DNA from: Monarcha castaneiventris obscurior
Taxonomy: Eukaryota; Chordata; Aves; Passeriformes; Monarchidae
Reading direction: 5' to 3'
NCBI GenBank assembly: GCA_026261815.1
Contig: JAMPIT010000511.1
Span: 2,195,001-2,259,000 of the forward strand
DNA length: 64,000 nt
Shown: positions 49,095-61,395 of the stretch, in pieces
How positions within the stretch are numbered: position 1 is the first letter of the stretch
Layout: each line of letters begins with the position of its first letter
Made by a program: the position numbers and the translations under genes
Notes under the pieces: model-generated
Seen by the model: only the letters and a program-made list of their open reading frames with translations
The model's database searches: none
What the model was told of the DNA's origin: nothing

Positions 49095-49378
49095 AGAGGA
49101 GAATGCTCTACCTCCGGAGCGTGGGGTGCTGATTCACCGGAGAAGGGGAATGCTTTGCCCCAGAGAGGACGAATGCTTTGCCTCTGGAGAGGGAGGGTGC
49201 TGAACCCCCAAAGACGAGGGATGCCGAGCACCCAGAGAGGGGGAATGTTGATTCCCTGGAGAAGGATGATTTTTGGTCACAGAGATGGGGGATGCCGAGC
49301 CCCCGGAGCGGGGGGATGCTGAGCTTGTGACGAGGAGGGCTGCCGTACCTGGTGTGAGGAGGGGTGTTGAGCCTGCTG
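49095..49378. repeat. Degenerate 24-bp tandem repeat at the start of intron 1
   Basis: At least eleven units of 22 to 25 bases follow one another, approximating GGGATGCTGAGCCCCCGGAG with frequent substitutions. Each carries a GATGC or AATGC core about 24 bases from the next. Related but more irregular GGGATGC-containing units continue upstream through the GC-rich part of the intron (48,825-49,000). The period being close to a multiple of three keeps frames open and produces spurious ORFs on both strands. Confidence 0.8.
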
Positions 49379-50886
49379 CAATTGGGTGCTGTGCAGAGGT
49401 TCTTTGACCCAGGACTGAATGTGCCCAGCACAAGGGACAGACAGCCCGGGGGGCCCACGGCACTGAGTCCCGCTGCCTGGAGGATGCCAGTGGGCTGGCT
49501 CCACTGCAGCTGCTGCTTAGGACCAGGCGTGTTTCATTAAATTGCTAAGGTTCTGGGGAAAATTAATTTTTAATAATGTTACATAAAGTAATTGCACAGA
49601 TAACATCCTGGGAATGAGTCTGCGATCTTTCTTTTCCTAATTAAACGAGATACTTGTTTTAATCATGTCATGTAAAGAACAGCGCTGATTTCTGTTACAT
49701 CCCATGCACTTTGCCATTGGTACACATTCCTAGGGATTTGCTGTCTGCCCACTAAAAATTAAAAGGGCAGGTTTACCTGCCTTTTCAGGGTTCAGATTTT
49801 AATTCAGAGAAACCAGTGAAAACTGAATAGATTTGTGAATATTTTATACTGGAAAAAATGGGTCTTACTTATCCCAGTGCAAATGCACAGCAGCAATATG
49901 AAAGCCAAAAAGAGAAAAATGCTGGTCCTGAGGGACAGGTGCTTTTTGAAGTGAAACACTGTCACCTCCAGCACGGCTTGGAGTGGCTTCATGGCCCAGA
50001 TCGTCTCATGGACAAGGGCTTGATTCCTGCAGTGTGAGCATCTGGTCTTCCTCAGACTTCTGTGAATGGGGCGCTCCAGGCAGATGTCCCGTGCACATTG
50101 TAGTGCCAGAAATATTGGTGGAAAAGGTTAATGGATCTGCCTCTGGGGCCTTGGGCCCTGGCGGCTGATGAACTTTCACTAGAGCCAAGCTTCTTAGTAT
50201 GCTCAGCCTCCGCCTCGAACAGCTGGAAATGTTTTGTGCCACAGAAACCCACTCCCAGAAAGGCTCCGTTGCTGCTGACAGGGCGTGCTGGGCTTCGCCA
50301 GTCCCATTGCAGGAGCGGAGAGGAGGCGTCCTGCTGTGTGAGCCCCCCCTCGTCTATCACCAGCCTGTTCCCACCAGGAGTACCGCAGTGCTGTGGCGAA
50401 ATTTCCCTTCCCGACAGGTCCCAGGGCTCAGATCCCCATCGTGACCGTGAGCCGTGTGCGGCGGGGCTGTCGCAGCTGGGCTGCTGGGCTGGCAGCTCCT
50501 CCTGCTTTCGGCTTGGCAGCAGCGGGCCTGATTCCTGGTGGGCAGACCCGGCTGCTGGCAGGCTGTCGCTCCGAGGAGGCGGGCGAGGGGCAGCCGCAGC
50601 TGTGGCAGATGCTCGCGGGGGAACGGGCTGAGGCCGCTGGGGCTGGCGGATGCTGAGACTCCCAGGAATACTAGCGTGGCTCATGGGGGATATTCAGGCT
50701 CAGGAGTGTCCCCGGGGCTCTGTGGAGATGTTTAGTCTCTCAGTATCTCAGTTGTCCTGAAAATGGATTTTCTAGGCAAGGCTCAAAGCAATTGCACGAA
50801 AGGACAGAGGAGATTTCAATGCAGAGACTGCTGCCAGCCCTCCACGAAAGCACTTGGGTCTGCTGCAGCTCTGCTCCTCTTCACTG
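49379..50886. other. Intron 1 segment with an AT-rich block and GC-rich ORF-like interval
   Basis: The AT-rich block at 49,540-49,760 resembles non-coding conserved DNA. The interval at 50,050-50,690 is GC-richer and carries long frames on both strands (up to 210 codons on -) without recognisable domains or splice context. Confidence 0.45.
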
Positions 50887-50998
50887 GGCAGGCAGGAAGG
50901 CAGGGATGGAGGCAGGCAAGGAGGGAGGAAGGCAGGCAAGGAGGAAGGAAGATAGGCAGGGAGGGATGGAGGCAGGCGGGCAGGAAGGGAGGAAGGGG
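50887..50998. repeat. Purine-rich GGCA/GGAA low-complexity tract
   Basis: Irregular GGCAGG, GGAAGG and GGGATGGAGG units fill the interval, giving an almost pure AG-rich strand with scattered C and T. Such tracts can form triplex DNA and mutate by slippage. Confidence 0.9.
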
Positions 50999-53900
50999 TG
51001 CCCGCCGCAGGAGCGCAGCTGTGCCACTGCCAGCACTGCCGTGCCTTCCACAGGAACGGTCTCGCTCTACCTGCTGAGAAATCCCACAACAGTCAGCCCC
51101 TCATCGAGCTACCTTCTTGATCATTAAAATAAGAAAATTAAAAGATAAGAAAAAGGCTTTAATCGGGGCTGCAGGGAGATCTGTGTTTACCTTCTCTCTC
51201 AGCTAAAACTGGCATCATTTTGTGACCTCTTTTTCAGCCCACTGGAAAACTGCAGATTCTTGCCCTGCATTAATTTGTGCAAAGCTGCCCTGGCTTTCAA
51301 GTAATTATTTTAATTATTAGGTTATGCCAAGAAATGGAGAACACTTAAGTAACTATTGGTTTAGCACTGAAAATCAAACCAGAGAGAAAGCAGGTAACTT
51401 CTCAAAGCTCTCTTTTCCCTGTGAAGCTGACTATTAAAATAGATACAGGGAGAGATATCTAAGAAAGGGAAGGAAAAGCCAAAAGCGCTCTTTCTCTCAC
51501 CAGTAAAATATAAATGTTTAATCTACACGTCTAAACATAATCTATACATGCACTCGTACAAAGAAAATCTGTGCCTTGTTACTGGATGGGTTTTTTAAGC
51601 AGGAGTTTGTATCTGAAGCTTATTCAACAGCTGCTCGGTTATTATGCAATCTGTTAAATATTTGAAAATGCCGTATCAGAAAACACCATCCAGAGCTGCT
51701 CCAAGTGCTCAATTCAGCTCCGAGTTACTCCGGAATAGAGACAGATAAGGGTAGTGGTGTGAAGAGTTGCCCCGTATTTACACCCAGTGATGGAGCCTGC
51801 ACTGCCACCAGTCTTCTCTGGGGCTGAGCTCCGGGACATTACACCTGGTATGAAGAGCTGCATGGAGCAGCTGAGTATTTGCAGTATCGTGCCCCTCGTA
51901 TCTAGAAGCAGTGAGAGCGAGGTGATTACGGTACCATAGAGAGCCTATTTGCCTAACCTTTCACTTGGATTAAAAAGCGGTAGTAGCACTCTTCAACGCG
52001 ACAGACGAGAGCTTGATGCCATTTTGTAGAGCTGATGGCACCGTCCCTAACAAAGGGATGACTGGAATCGGTGGCGCAGGTGGAACAGGACTGGCGGCTC
52101 CAGCAGACCCATTCCAGCCACCTCTCCTTTGCTGAAGCATCATCAGAAATTGCTCCAAGTGATTATTTTGATGGATGATGTGTTAGTGAGACACACGTGC
52201 GGCTCAGATGCCAGTTGGTTGAGATCAGTAAATTGTAAAGAACAGACCCCCGACACCGGCCAGGCAGTGGGAGCTGGGTGTGGGGATTCCTGGCTGGGTT
52301 TGCACTCAGGTACTGCTGAGAAGGTGACATCATAGCCATGCCGCCCCGCTGCCATCATTGCCCTTGGCCCCCTACTGCTGCCAGGAGTGCAGCTGATGTG
52401 GTGCCTGCCCTGCTCTGAGGGTAGGGGGACAGGCACGGTCCCAGCCCACCCTGCCCTTGGGTCATCCCAACCCCAGCTATGTGCTCACCTTGCCACTCTG
52501 CAGGAGGAGTGTGCTGGGCAAGGGAATGGGTTCATTTTCCTTGCTACGTTTTAAAAGGCATGACCTCCACTTTTGTGCCAGGTTTTTTTACTAAGGTTCT
52601 ATTCCTGCTGATATTTGTGGCAATAATCCCGCCTCAAGCATGTCTGACAGTCCCACTGCTGTATCTCTGAAGTCGCTGTGAGCAGGATCAGTAGCAAAGC
52701 TTTTAAACAAACAACCCTGCATGTGGAATTTATCGGATTTTATTTCTTGTAGTGTCTTTCTAAGCTGTATTTGTGTAGAGAAGGGGTCAGAGCATTGATT
52801 GTTTGTATGATTTGCAAGTAACACAGAAAATACAATCAAATTGGAGTCTGTGGGAGAAAAATATCATTGATTATTTTATATAAATACATAGAAAACAAAT
52901 TCTGTGGATAATTATCCTGCTCTGTGTGATTGGCTTTTCTGAGGCTTATTATGCCTGTCAGGAATTTTATTTTGAAACGACCTTCCCACACTCTGCAAAT
53001 GAAGTTGTATTTTTGAAAATAAAGGCAGAAACAGGCTTTTCCAGGCTGAAAAGGCAGCACCCAGGGGCTGGCAGCTGCACAGCCATGGGGGACATGAATG
53101 CTGGAGTGGGAATCCTCAGAAAGGCAGCTCAAGGGTTTTTCTGCCCAGCTTGTAACTGGTGACCAGAGTGGCTAGTGTTCTTTGGGGTGGCTGGCAGGAT
53201 GGCACAGCGCTGGATGACACCAGGGTGTTTTTAAATCACTCTATTGTCCTTTTAGCTTCTCCTGCACTCCCTTGGGCATTTCTGTGATCATGCACCCACT
53301 GCTCAAGCATTTCATGGTTGATAAAGTTATTTCAGGTCATGAGACGTTTTGTGTGTCAGAGAACACGTTCTGGTAATTTCAGCAGGATAGGAGGGCGGCA
53401 GTGTAAATTGTTTGGTGGTAAATTAATTCTGAATACATTTGAATAACAATGTTAACTCTTTATCGCAGAATAGTCCAATTATTTGATCTTGGCGTTCTCT
53501 TGAGAACTTCATACAGGAAATGAAGATCAAACCACAAACCAGAGAAGAATAGACTCTCATTTATCACAAGGCAGGAGAGTTCAGTGCTGGGCTGCTGCCT
53601 CAGGGCACCTGGACAGCCCTCCGGCTGGAGGCAGCAGGGTGTGTGCACAGCTTGAGGGGTGAAGGAGCCTTGTGTGGGCTTGTTGTGCACGGAGACAGGT
53701 GGATGCACAGACTTGACACCGGGACGCACTGGCACACCCTGGGGCACACTGACACATACTGGGGGACACACAGACGCATGCGTCTGTGGCATGGGAGCTG
53801 CCTCTCGTGCTGCAGTGTCATGTGTGGTTTTATCACCAGCAGGTGCAAATCCACCTCTATGAACTTAATCTCTCCATCTCTGATGTTTTTATTAATGAAA

Positions 53901-54089
53901 CTAAGCAGCGCTTGGTTTTAGGAAAAGGTTCCTGTAAAGCCTGCACGGCGCGGCCACGCACGGAGCGACGCTAAAGCCGTTCTGTCTCCAGCAAAGCTGG
54001 GTCCCTTTTTTTCCCGGAAAATGAAGTGCTCCTTGGGTACAGAGCAGCAGTTTCACTGAATCAGCGCTCCTAAAGGAAGTCCAGCTTTC
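50999..54089. other. Intron 1 segment, AT-rich, no gene recognised
   Basis: AT-rich blocks with several TAAT cores occur at 51,290-51,680 and 52,840-52,930. The rest is ordinary intronic sequence with short unsupported ORFs, a 20-bp palindrome at 53,769-53,788 and CA-rich sequence just before it. Confidence 0.5.
53769..53788. repeat. Perfect 20-bp palindrome
   Basis: CACAGACGCATGCGTCTGTG is its own reverse complement, centred on GCATGC. It lies at the end of a CACA-rich region and could extrude a small cruciform or bind a dimeric factor. Confidence 0.95.
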
Positions 54090-54310
54090 CTGCCTGTCGC
54101 GATATGCCGCTGGCGCCCCGCCGGGCCCCGCATCGGCAGAGGGCACTGCCCCGCCGCGGCTCTCGCCATCCTCCTCCCGGACCAGCCATCAGCACGGGCT
54201 TCCCAGCACTTGCACGGCTCCGCCGTGCCAGAAGGGCTGCGATGCTGGAGTCTCTCGTGGAGACGCGGTACCAAACACGCCCGGCGCGGCGCGGGGTTTG
54301 TAGCCAGCAT
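54090..54310. promoter_or_regulatory. Intragenic CpG-rich patch in GRIK3 intron 1
   Basis: CpG density is high across about 220 bases (CGCGATATGCCGCTGGCG, then CGCGGTACC and GGCGCGGCGCGGGG), in clear contrast to the surrounding intron. A short ORF at 54,104-54,313 is composition-driven. This could be an alternative promoter, an enhancer CpG island or an antisense RNA start. Nothing in the sequence decides between these. Confidence 0.4.
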
Positions 54311-56412
54311 TAAGCCTCCTAATCCAGTGTAATGAGCGTCTCCACCAGTTTCGCCATCTCCTCCCCCTCCTTTTGGCTGCGGCTTTAACGCGATGCTGTC
54401 TAGGTGGCTTTTCCCTTTGCACACCAGAAGACGGGCGTGGAAGTCTCTAGGAAAGGCAGATAGCGAGTTGAAAGCACCAGAACCACGGGCGAGGGGGGAT
54501 AGAGACAAATGTTGAGAACAACTGAGGGCTGAATGAGAGGATAAGAACTGCTCTACGGCGGTGCTGCTGGAGGGAATAGATGTGGAACAGGAGAGCTGTG
54601 CCTCTAAGATATTCCAGCTCGGTTTGCCGAGGGATTGTTGCAGTTTGGGCTGATGCAGAGGGGATTCAGATGGGATGGGGGTTCATGCATTGATACATTG
54701 ATTCGTGTCATTAACAGCGAAAACAGGGATAATGTGCAGCTATTTACCACTTGTAATAAAGACTAAAATACATGCAGGTCCTTAGCACAAGCGAGAGCTC
54801 TTAAAGCAGGTGGAGGGCTCAGCTCATTGCTTTGTCTTTGCTCCTCCACCAGCTTTTCTTTGTGGTTTCCTTTGTTAACCCCTTCTGCTTCCTCTCACCC
54901 CCTCGCTGTGCTGCCCCCAGGGAACCCACAGCTTCACTGCTCAGGTTTGCACTATGAGGCTCTCACCATGTCAGTGTTACCTGGGTCCTTGTGCTTTTGA
55001 TCTGCAGTGAGACACTGAGCATGAATACACAAACAGGGATGTGACTGCTCTGTTATTTCTGGCAGGGAGGATCATCAGGGAAACGCCGTTCAGCTGCAAA
55101 CGGCTGAGGAGAGCGTGGGGTACCCCTGCGTCAGAGGCAACCCCAGCGCTGCTCTGAGCTTCCCCCACACTGCTCAGCTCTGCAGCACCGGCAGGAAGAG
55201 AGGGAAGCAGACACCAGCCGTTGGTGAGAACGGCCACCACACTGTATCTGTATTATTTAATATTTTAGTCCAGGGACCTTGTTAGACTTTGGCTTTTTTG
55301 CTGTGCCCCAGCCAGCAAGCAGCACCCCTCTGTGTGGGGTCAGATTCATAGAATAAAAATCAGAACTGGGAAGTAGTAAGGGAGCAACCGGCACATTCTC
55401 TATCAGCTCGTTGTGCCTGGGACATTCAGCACAGCAGCGTGACCTGGAAAGCAGCAGGAAGGACTGGGCTTCCAAAGGCATGGACCACGTGAGTTCAGAG
55501 AAGTTTTTAAGCAGACAGATAAATCAGCTAATACCAAAGGCACAAAACAAAGACTTAAAATTACATAAGTGTTCAGATAAATTCTTGAATTTGGGCCTTG
55601 CACTTTGCTCATCATTCTGGAAACGGCACAGGGGATCCCGTCTAAGGATCTAGGACTGGAGCACTCAGTGTTACACAGGCTTTAGAGACAGATTTCAATT
55701 TCTTCCTTGGCACCTGCAGGCAGCGGCTTTAGGAGCATCAGTGGTGCTCCTGCAGCAGCTCGGTGGAAATGGTGGTTCCTGCCTCCAGTAAGGACTGGGA
55801 TGAGGCTGTGGACTGCTCTGAGAGAGGCCACTGGGCACTCATTAGCTGGTAATGACATCTGATGGCTACGGCATGGCCTTTGTTCAGACTGGGGACTTGG
55901 AGGTGAACAGACCAGATCTCTGAACTCACCAGCTCCCGGGTGAGTAGGAACGTACGTCATTCCTAAAATAACAGAGCTAGTACTGCAGAATCCAAACTCG
56001 ATTAGAGACATGGAAGTGTACGGTGAGAGAACCAGCATCACCGTGGGCAGCTTCCCCCCACTCTAATGAATAGACGGCTGTCAGCTCGTACTTTTCTCCC
56101 AGGATGAAGCAGTAAATAAAATCTGGTATAACCCACAAATTTAGATGAGTTATGGCTGTCTATTTGGACTGAAGTGTTAGACTTGTTGGTTAGTTTTGCA
56201 GTGAATTCAAAGCACTCTGAGGGAAGTCACAGCAGTGATTTTAAATTCCACCCCCTGTGAGACACCGTGCCTGCCTGGGCACATGGGCTGAGGGGGCTTT
56301 TTCCAGGCTGCAGCAGAAGTTTTGCCTTGGGAGCAGGGTGAATTTTGTTCTGAATGGAGCAAACAGCCACAGCACACTGCTTGTATCCGGCAGAGGATAC
56401 AAGGCTGGATGT
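54311..56412. other. Intron 1 segment, nothing specific recognised
   Basis: Mixed-composition intronic DNA with short ORFs on both strands. A TAAT-containing AT-rich block lies at 54,690-54,780. No exon, RNA gene or repeat family was recognised. Confidence 0.5.
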
Positions 56413-56548
56413 CATAGAATCCCAGAATGGTTGAGGTTGGAAGGGACATCAAAGCTCATCTCATTCCACCCCCCTGCCATGGGCAGGGACACTTTCCACC
56501 AGACCAGGCTGCTCCAAGCCCTGTCCAGCCTGGCTGCGGACACTTCCA
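56413..56548 (-). mobile_element. CR1 LINE 3'-end fragment, reverse orientation
   Basis: Read on the + strand, the segment starts CATAGAATCCCAGAATGG and continues TTGAGGTTGGAAGGGACATC, then a CCCCCTGCCATGGGCAGGGA block and ACTTCCAGGGATGGGG. This is the reverse complement of the well-known avian CR1 3' end. It is antisense to GRIK3 and 5'-truncated, with the CR1 3' terminus at 56,413. It preserves roughly 130 bases; the inner boundary near 56,548 is where similarity fades. Confidence 0.93.
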
Positions 56549-59500
56549 GGGATGGGGCTGATGTACCCCTGGGGGTCTGTCAGATCACCCTGCCCACTGC
56601 TGGCATGCTGCACTCCTCAGAAACAGCCCCTCAGCCACGTGAGGGAGGTTCCCTTCCTGGTGAGCCTTGGGAAAGACACCTTTAGCACTGCAGAACTCCA
56701 GGATGATGTTCTTTGATTGGATGTGCAGCAAGAGGTACATCATGATTAACCTTAAAAGCTTAAGCTTTTGCTTTGCCTGTGCGAGACAGATTTATAATAT
56801 TTTCTCTTTCTTTTTTAACGCTGGATTCTTAGCGCAGACAGTGATTTATTGAATAATCAATTTCCTTATCTATGTAATACATTCAGGTGATCCATCAATG
56901 CCAGATAATCAATCCAGCTCAGGATTTTAAGTGTATATATGTATACTTGTATATATATTTTCCTCCTGTACTGTTGTCAGGCCAAGTAATGTCTCCCTTT
57001 CTGTGCTCCTTTTCCAGTGACTTTTGTTTATGGTGTGTAAAAGAAACCCCCGACATTATATTATACCTTGTAAGTTTTACGGTACTTGAGAGGTTTATGC
57101 GCTATGAATGTAAAGGGCAATGCAATAACGCAAAGGGCAGTGAGACATTTTTAAGCGCAGAAGGATATACACAGAGCTGAGGAGATAAATCTGGGTGGAT
57201 AATCGTCCCACTGTGTCTCTCCTATTTATGAGAGGAAAAGACATCCACTGCAAATCATGCTTCAGGTCACTTGTGCCCTGGTCTCTCCTCTGCGCTGCAT
57301 TATTGGCTGCTTTAACTGCTCTTAATCTGCTTTGGGATCTCTGCCCTGGTTCAGAGCTGTGTCCAGGCTCAGCGGAGGGGGCTCAGCCCAGGTGTGATGT
57401 GACTCCCCATCACTCGGGTGGTACACTGGTCTTATGCAGCTCAAGGACTGGGGTACATGGAAGACGATGTGTCTGTCCTCCGTGAGTTGGGAAAGGGCTG
57501 AGCTAGAGAAAGAACTGTAGGAGGAAGTAAGAGGAGTCACAGTTGCCAAGTCTGAAGCTTATGGGTGGTTGAGCTGGGGAAGAGGAGCCCGGGTGCAGCC
57601 TCCCACAGTCTGGGTATTCACTGCTGGAGTTTGGGCTGGGCAGGAAACTGTTCTGAGAATAAGTCTGGGAACTTCAGCAAACACTGTTCATATGAGGAGA
57701 GGAACTTCGCAGGGCATTTTGCTCTTGTTAGATTTCTGAAACAATCAAGCCATGAATCTCTCTCAAATGTGAATATTCAGAATTCAGCATTTGCAATTAG
57801 CAGTAGAATTGGAGACAAAATGCCATTACTTTCAGAGGTCAAGATAAGTTGTATACAAAGGTCACTGTTCCATGGGCTTCATTCAAAATCCAATTTGTTT
57901 TGTGGGCTTACAATGGCAGAAATGCTGATGATTTTGCTATTGCCACATGTTCAGTACTTTCTGTGCAGGAAAAGATTTTGCCGTAATTACTTTCAGTTTT
58001 AACTGTCTGGCACAGAGACAGGATTTTCCTGATTTGAACCATCTCATCAAAAGTTGAGGACCTAACTGAGACTGAAAACCTCGTGATGTGGCAGAGCCCC
58101 TTGGAGTTTCCAGGAGCAGGAGGTGATGGCCAGTATCCTGCTTCCCATCATGACAGCAGCTCTCAAGAATATCCCTGGGATGGGAGGAGGGGAGAAGAAG
58201 CTGCAGGAGAATCCTTTGAATCCATGTCCCTCCCATCCAAACAGTTCTGCAGAGCCCAGCACATCCTGCAGCTCCAGATGCCATCACTGGTGAGATTTGT
58301 TTCAGCAGTAATGCCATTACCATTTTAAGCTGAACTAGGGACCTGTAAAAAGGAGGTTCTTGGTTTAAATCTCTAGTCTATAAAATCTTAAAGACCTGCT
58401 CCTCCTTTGTATGGAAAGAAAACCATTTTCTTCCTTATTTTATGCACTTCTTGCGAATTTTTATTTCTGCAAAAGCAATTTTTGTCATCTTTGCTTAGAC
58501 AAAATTCAAAGCAAGACCCTGGATGTTTTGCTTCAGGGTGGCGTCTCATCTTGGCTCACAATATTTGAATGGAAACAGGACCTGTAGTTTTCTTTCCTAT
58601 TCATCTACATCATGGCGAAAGGCTTGTCCAGAATGGGTGTTGCAAGATCTTAGATAATGCTGGTATTTTTTGAAATGTAGGGCTTGCCCCTGCACAGTTT
58701 GCCAAATTCTCTTTAGGTTAAAATTACAAATGAAGTGTTGAATACAAGGAATGTTCAATTCTTTGAGCAGCTACCGTCTACCCTATGGTGTATTCCAATA
58801 GCCAGAACTGACTTCGGGTGTGTGCCCATCTATTTATAAAGGACCAGTTAAAAAAATAGTTAGAGTAATCTTCACTTAATTTTCTTAGACGTTAATGCAG
58901 TGGTTTCAATTTGAGGAACATTTTCTTTTCTGCAGTGTAACTTGGTCTGTGAAATGTGGCAATTTCAATTGCTGGATCCATTTCCTCCAACTGGAGGGAG
59001 AGCAATGGCACACCAGCACCCAGAATCCAGCCTGAGCTGCAGATCCCCTCTTTACACTATGGATTTGCATTTACTTTTAGAATTTTTTGGAGGCAATTAA
59101 CACCTAGTTGACTGTCACTCCCTTTCCTTCTCTCTCTTACTCCAAGGATCACACACGCACACTTGGTGTGAAGAAACAACTGATCCTTAAGGATAAGCCA
59201 CAACCAAACCCCATGATCCTTCCTCAGGGCTGAACCTGGCAGGTGTGACCTGCCCTGGAGTGCTCCCTAAACATCAGCCCCAGGCCCCTGGCACAGCCAC
59301 TCCCTCTGTGAATTTCATCTCAGATGCTGAGCTCCCCTCCTCATCCCCAGGCCTCAAAAGTTGAGGGAAGAGATGAACATAGTTGAAATCCTGAACAAGC
59401 TGTACTTCTTGGTATTTTAAGAAAATGCTGAATTTTAAGAAAATTCAGAGTTTCCTCAGCAGCTGGATGGGATTTTCACTTATCGCCAGTGCTTGGGAAT

Positions 59501-61254
59501 AGAACCCTCAGAATGTTCCTGGCTTTCTAAAGATCCTGTGAGGTGCCACCAGCCTGGGTGACAGCACTGGTGACACTGAGCACCCACACTGACCTCACCA
59601 GCACAGGCACATGAGTTTACTCGGAAGTTTCCCCCCAGTCTGATGACCATTGATATTTAGTGCTGGCCCAGGCACCTGGTCTCCATACTCTGACTGTGTT
59701 ATTAAGGTCATTCTATGTGGTTGCACGATTCTTGGTGGTTTGTGAGTGTTTGTGGGGAAACCAATTTCCATATGAATTATGGAAGTTGATACCAACAGGG
59801 CTGTAATTCGTAAATTGTTCTGACAGCAACATTTTGTAACAGAACACAGAGAAACCAGGGTAATAAAACTTGCCATTAAGGGAGTGGACTTGTGAGTCCT
59901 AGAAAGAATGCTTGTCCAAGGATTATTTATGATCATTGCACACCAAAAAGTGTTTTTGCATTTTTATTGCTGGCAAATGACTTGTAAACTCACCAGGGAG
60001 CTAATGATTTTTCCTCCAAGGCCATGCAACTTCATTTTGGTTTATATATATCCATTTCTGCGACCAGTTAAGCTGTCACTTTTGATTTATAATAATAATA
60101 ATTACTTCAAAATAGCCCGGGTGTTAAAGGGTTAACTGTCCTTTGACTCCAGCTGACAAAATCTACAGGACAGTGATTCCAGAGGAGAATGGCTGGTGGT
60201 GCCTGGGCAGGTTTTCCCCGGATCACTGTAATGGTGCTAACTACCTCTAATAGAGAGCAGGGATTATTTATGTTCTTCTGCAGCTTCTCATTAATTTTTC
60301 AGAGCACCTGCTTGAAGAGTTCCGACTTCTTGGCTTCTTCATTAGTGTTACCTGTTCAGCAGTGTGGAGCAGTGGAGGTGACACTTCAGAAAGGAGCATT
60401 TCAGTTCAGGCTGCTTTACAGGGGGAGAACACGAGCAGGAAGCTCCGGGCAAGAAGGTGGGAGCAGGGGCAAGACTTTAGCGAGTTTTTAGTCTCCCCAG
60501 CGGGGTGTCCCGAGCCTGCCTGGGGGCTCCCATTGCCCAGGGCCGGTTGCCAGTGCTGAGCCGTCCTGGACACCCTCCGGGGCAGTACAGGTGTCCTGGC
60601 ACACGGTGGCTTTTCCAACCCTGCATCACTGAGGTGTTCCTGTGCCCAGAGCCTCCGGTGCAGCCATCACTGCTCCTTCTCCCACCCTGTCAGCCAGGCT
60701 GAGCTCAGCTGTGCCCCCCGTTATGTCCTGTCCCCCAAATGCCACGGGTGCCTCCGTGCCACTTTACAGGTCAGCAGCTTTTACTCGCTCACTCCTCGGG
60801 ATGCTCAAGTCATTCACAGCAGGAACACCCCAGCTGCAGGGAGCAGCAGGGAGCTCAAGAACAGCCTTACAAAGTTTAAGGGAGCCCTAAATTATTCCTT
60901 GCCATGGCTTCCAGGGCGATAACACCTCTTTTTTGTGATGTGTAACCTTGGACAGACTTTCCTGCGCAACAGAGCAAGAGCTGCCTCCAAGCAGTCAGAG
61001 ATCACCAAGATCACTCAGTGGTGCCCATCCACTGTTGTCATTCCAGCTGGCATTCCCTGGGCACAAGTAGCAAATGGATGGAGATGTTTGTTAGGTTTTG
61101 GGGGTCATGGAACATTTGTACTTTCATTACCAAAGTCAGTAATGACTAATTGCATTTTTGATCATAACAGAGGAATTTGTTAGAGCCACATTCCCTTTAT
61201 GGATTTTCAAAGCCTTATTTTTAAAGAAATATTTTTTGATCTGTTGTTGGCTCC
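56549..61254. other. Intron 1 segment, no gene recognised
   Basis: This holds a short TA-rich tract at about 56,930-56,962 and a small TAA run at about 60,088-60,102. The interval 60,490-60,720 is GC-richer. No exon with splice sites, no RNA gene and no recognisable LINE or LTR was seen. Confidence 0.5.
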
Positions 61255-61395
61255 TGTTCTGCTCTATTACAGACTCCCTGCATGACTTTGAACAAATGAC
61301 TTTGCTCTTCTGTGCCTTAATGCTGTACTTGTAAAATAGGGCTGAGCACACTCCCAGCTTCTCTGGGTTGTGGGAATGGGAATGGTTTAAAGCCT
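61255..61395 (-). mobile_element. Ancient MIR/CORE-SINE-like relic
   Basis: The + strand carries TGCATGACTTTGAACAAATG, then ACTTTGCTCTTCTGTGCC, then CTTGTAAAATAGGGCTGA and finally TCTCTGGGTTGTGGGAATGG. These match in order the reverse complement of the MIR 3' half (TGACCTTGGGCAAGTCACTT, CTCTGTGCC, CTGTAAAATGGGG, AGGGTTGTTGTGAG). The divergence is high, as expected for an element predating the amniote radiation. The call rests on ordered similarity to the remembered consensus. Confidence 0.6.

Noticed and set aside
47764..49231. Long ORFs on both strands across the CpG island (up to 292 codons)
   Set aside because: High GC content removes stop codons; proline, arginine and alanine richness and overlap with the real GRIK3 exon mark them as artefacts.
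50052..50684. 210-codon minus-strand ORF and 166-codon plus-strand ORF
   Set aside because: They oppose each other in GRIK3 intron 1 with no domain and no splice signals consistent with a nested gene.
55345..55380. Possible third CR1 end at TTCATAGAATAAAAATCAGA
   Set aside because: Only the ATAGAAT core matches; the characteristic GGTTGGAAGGGAC block is missing.
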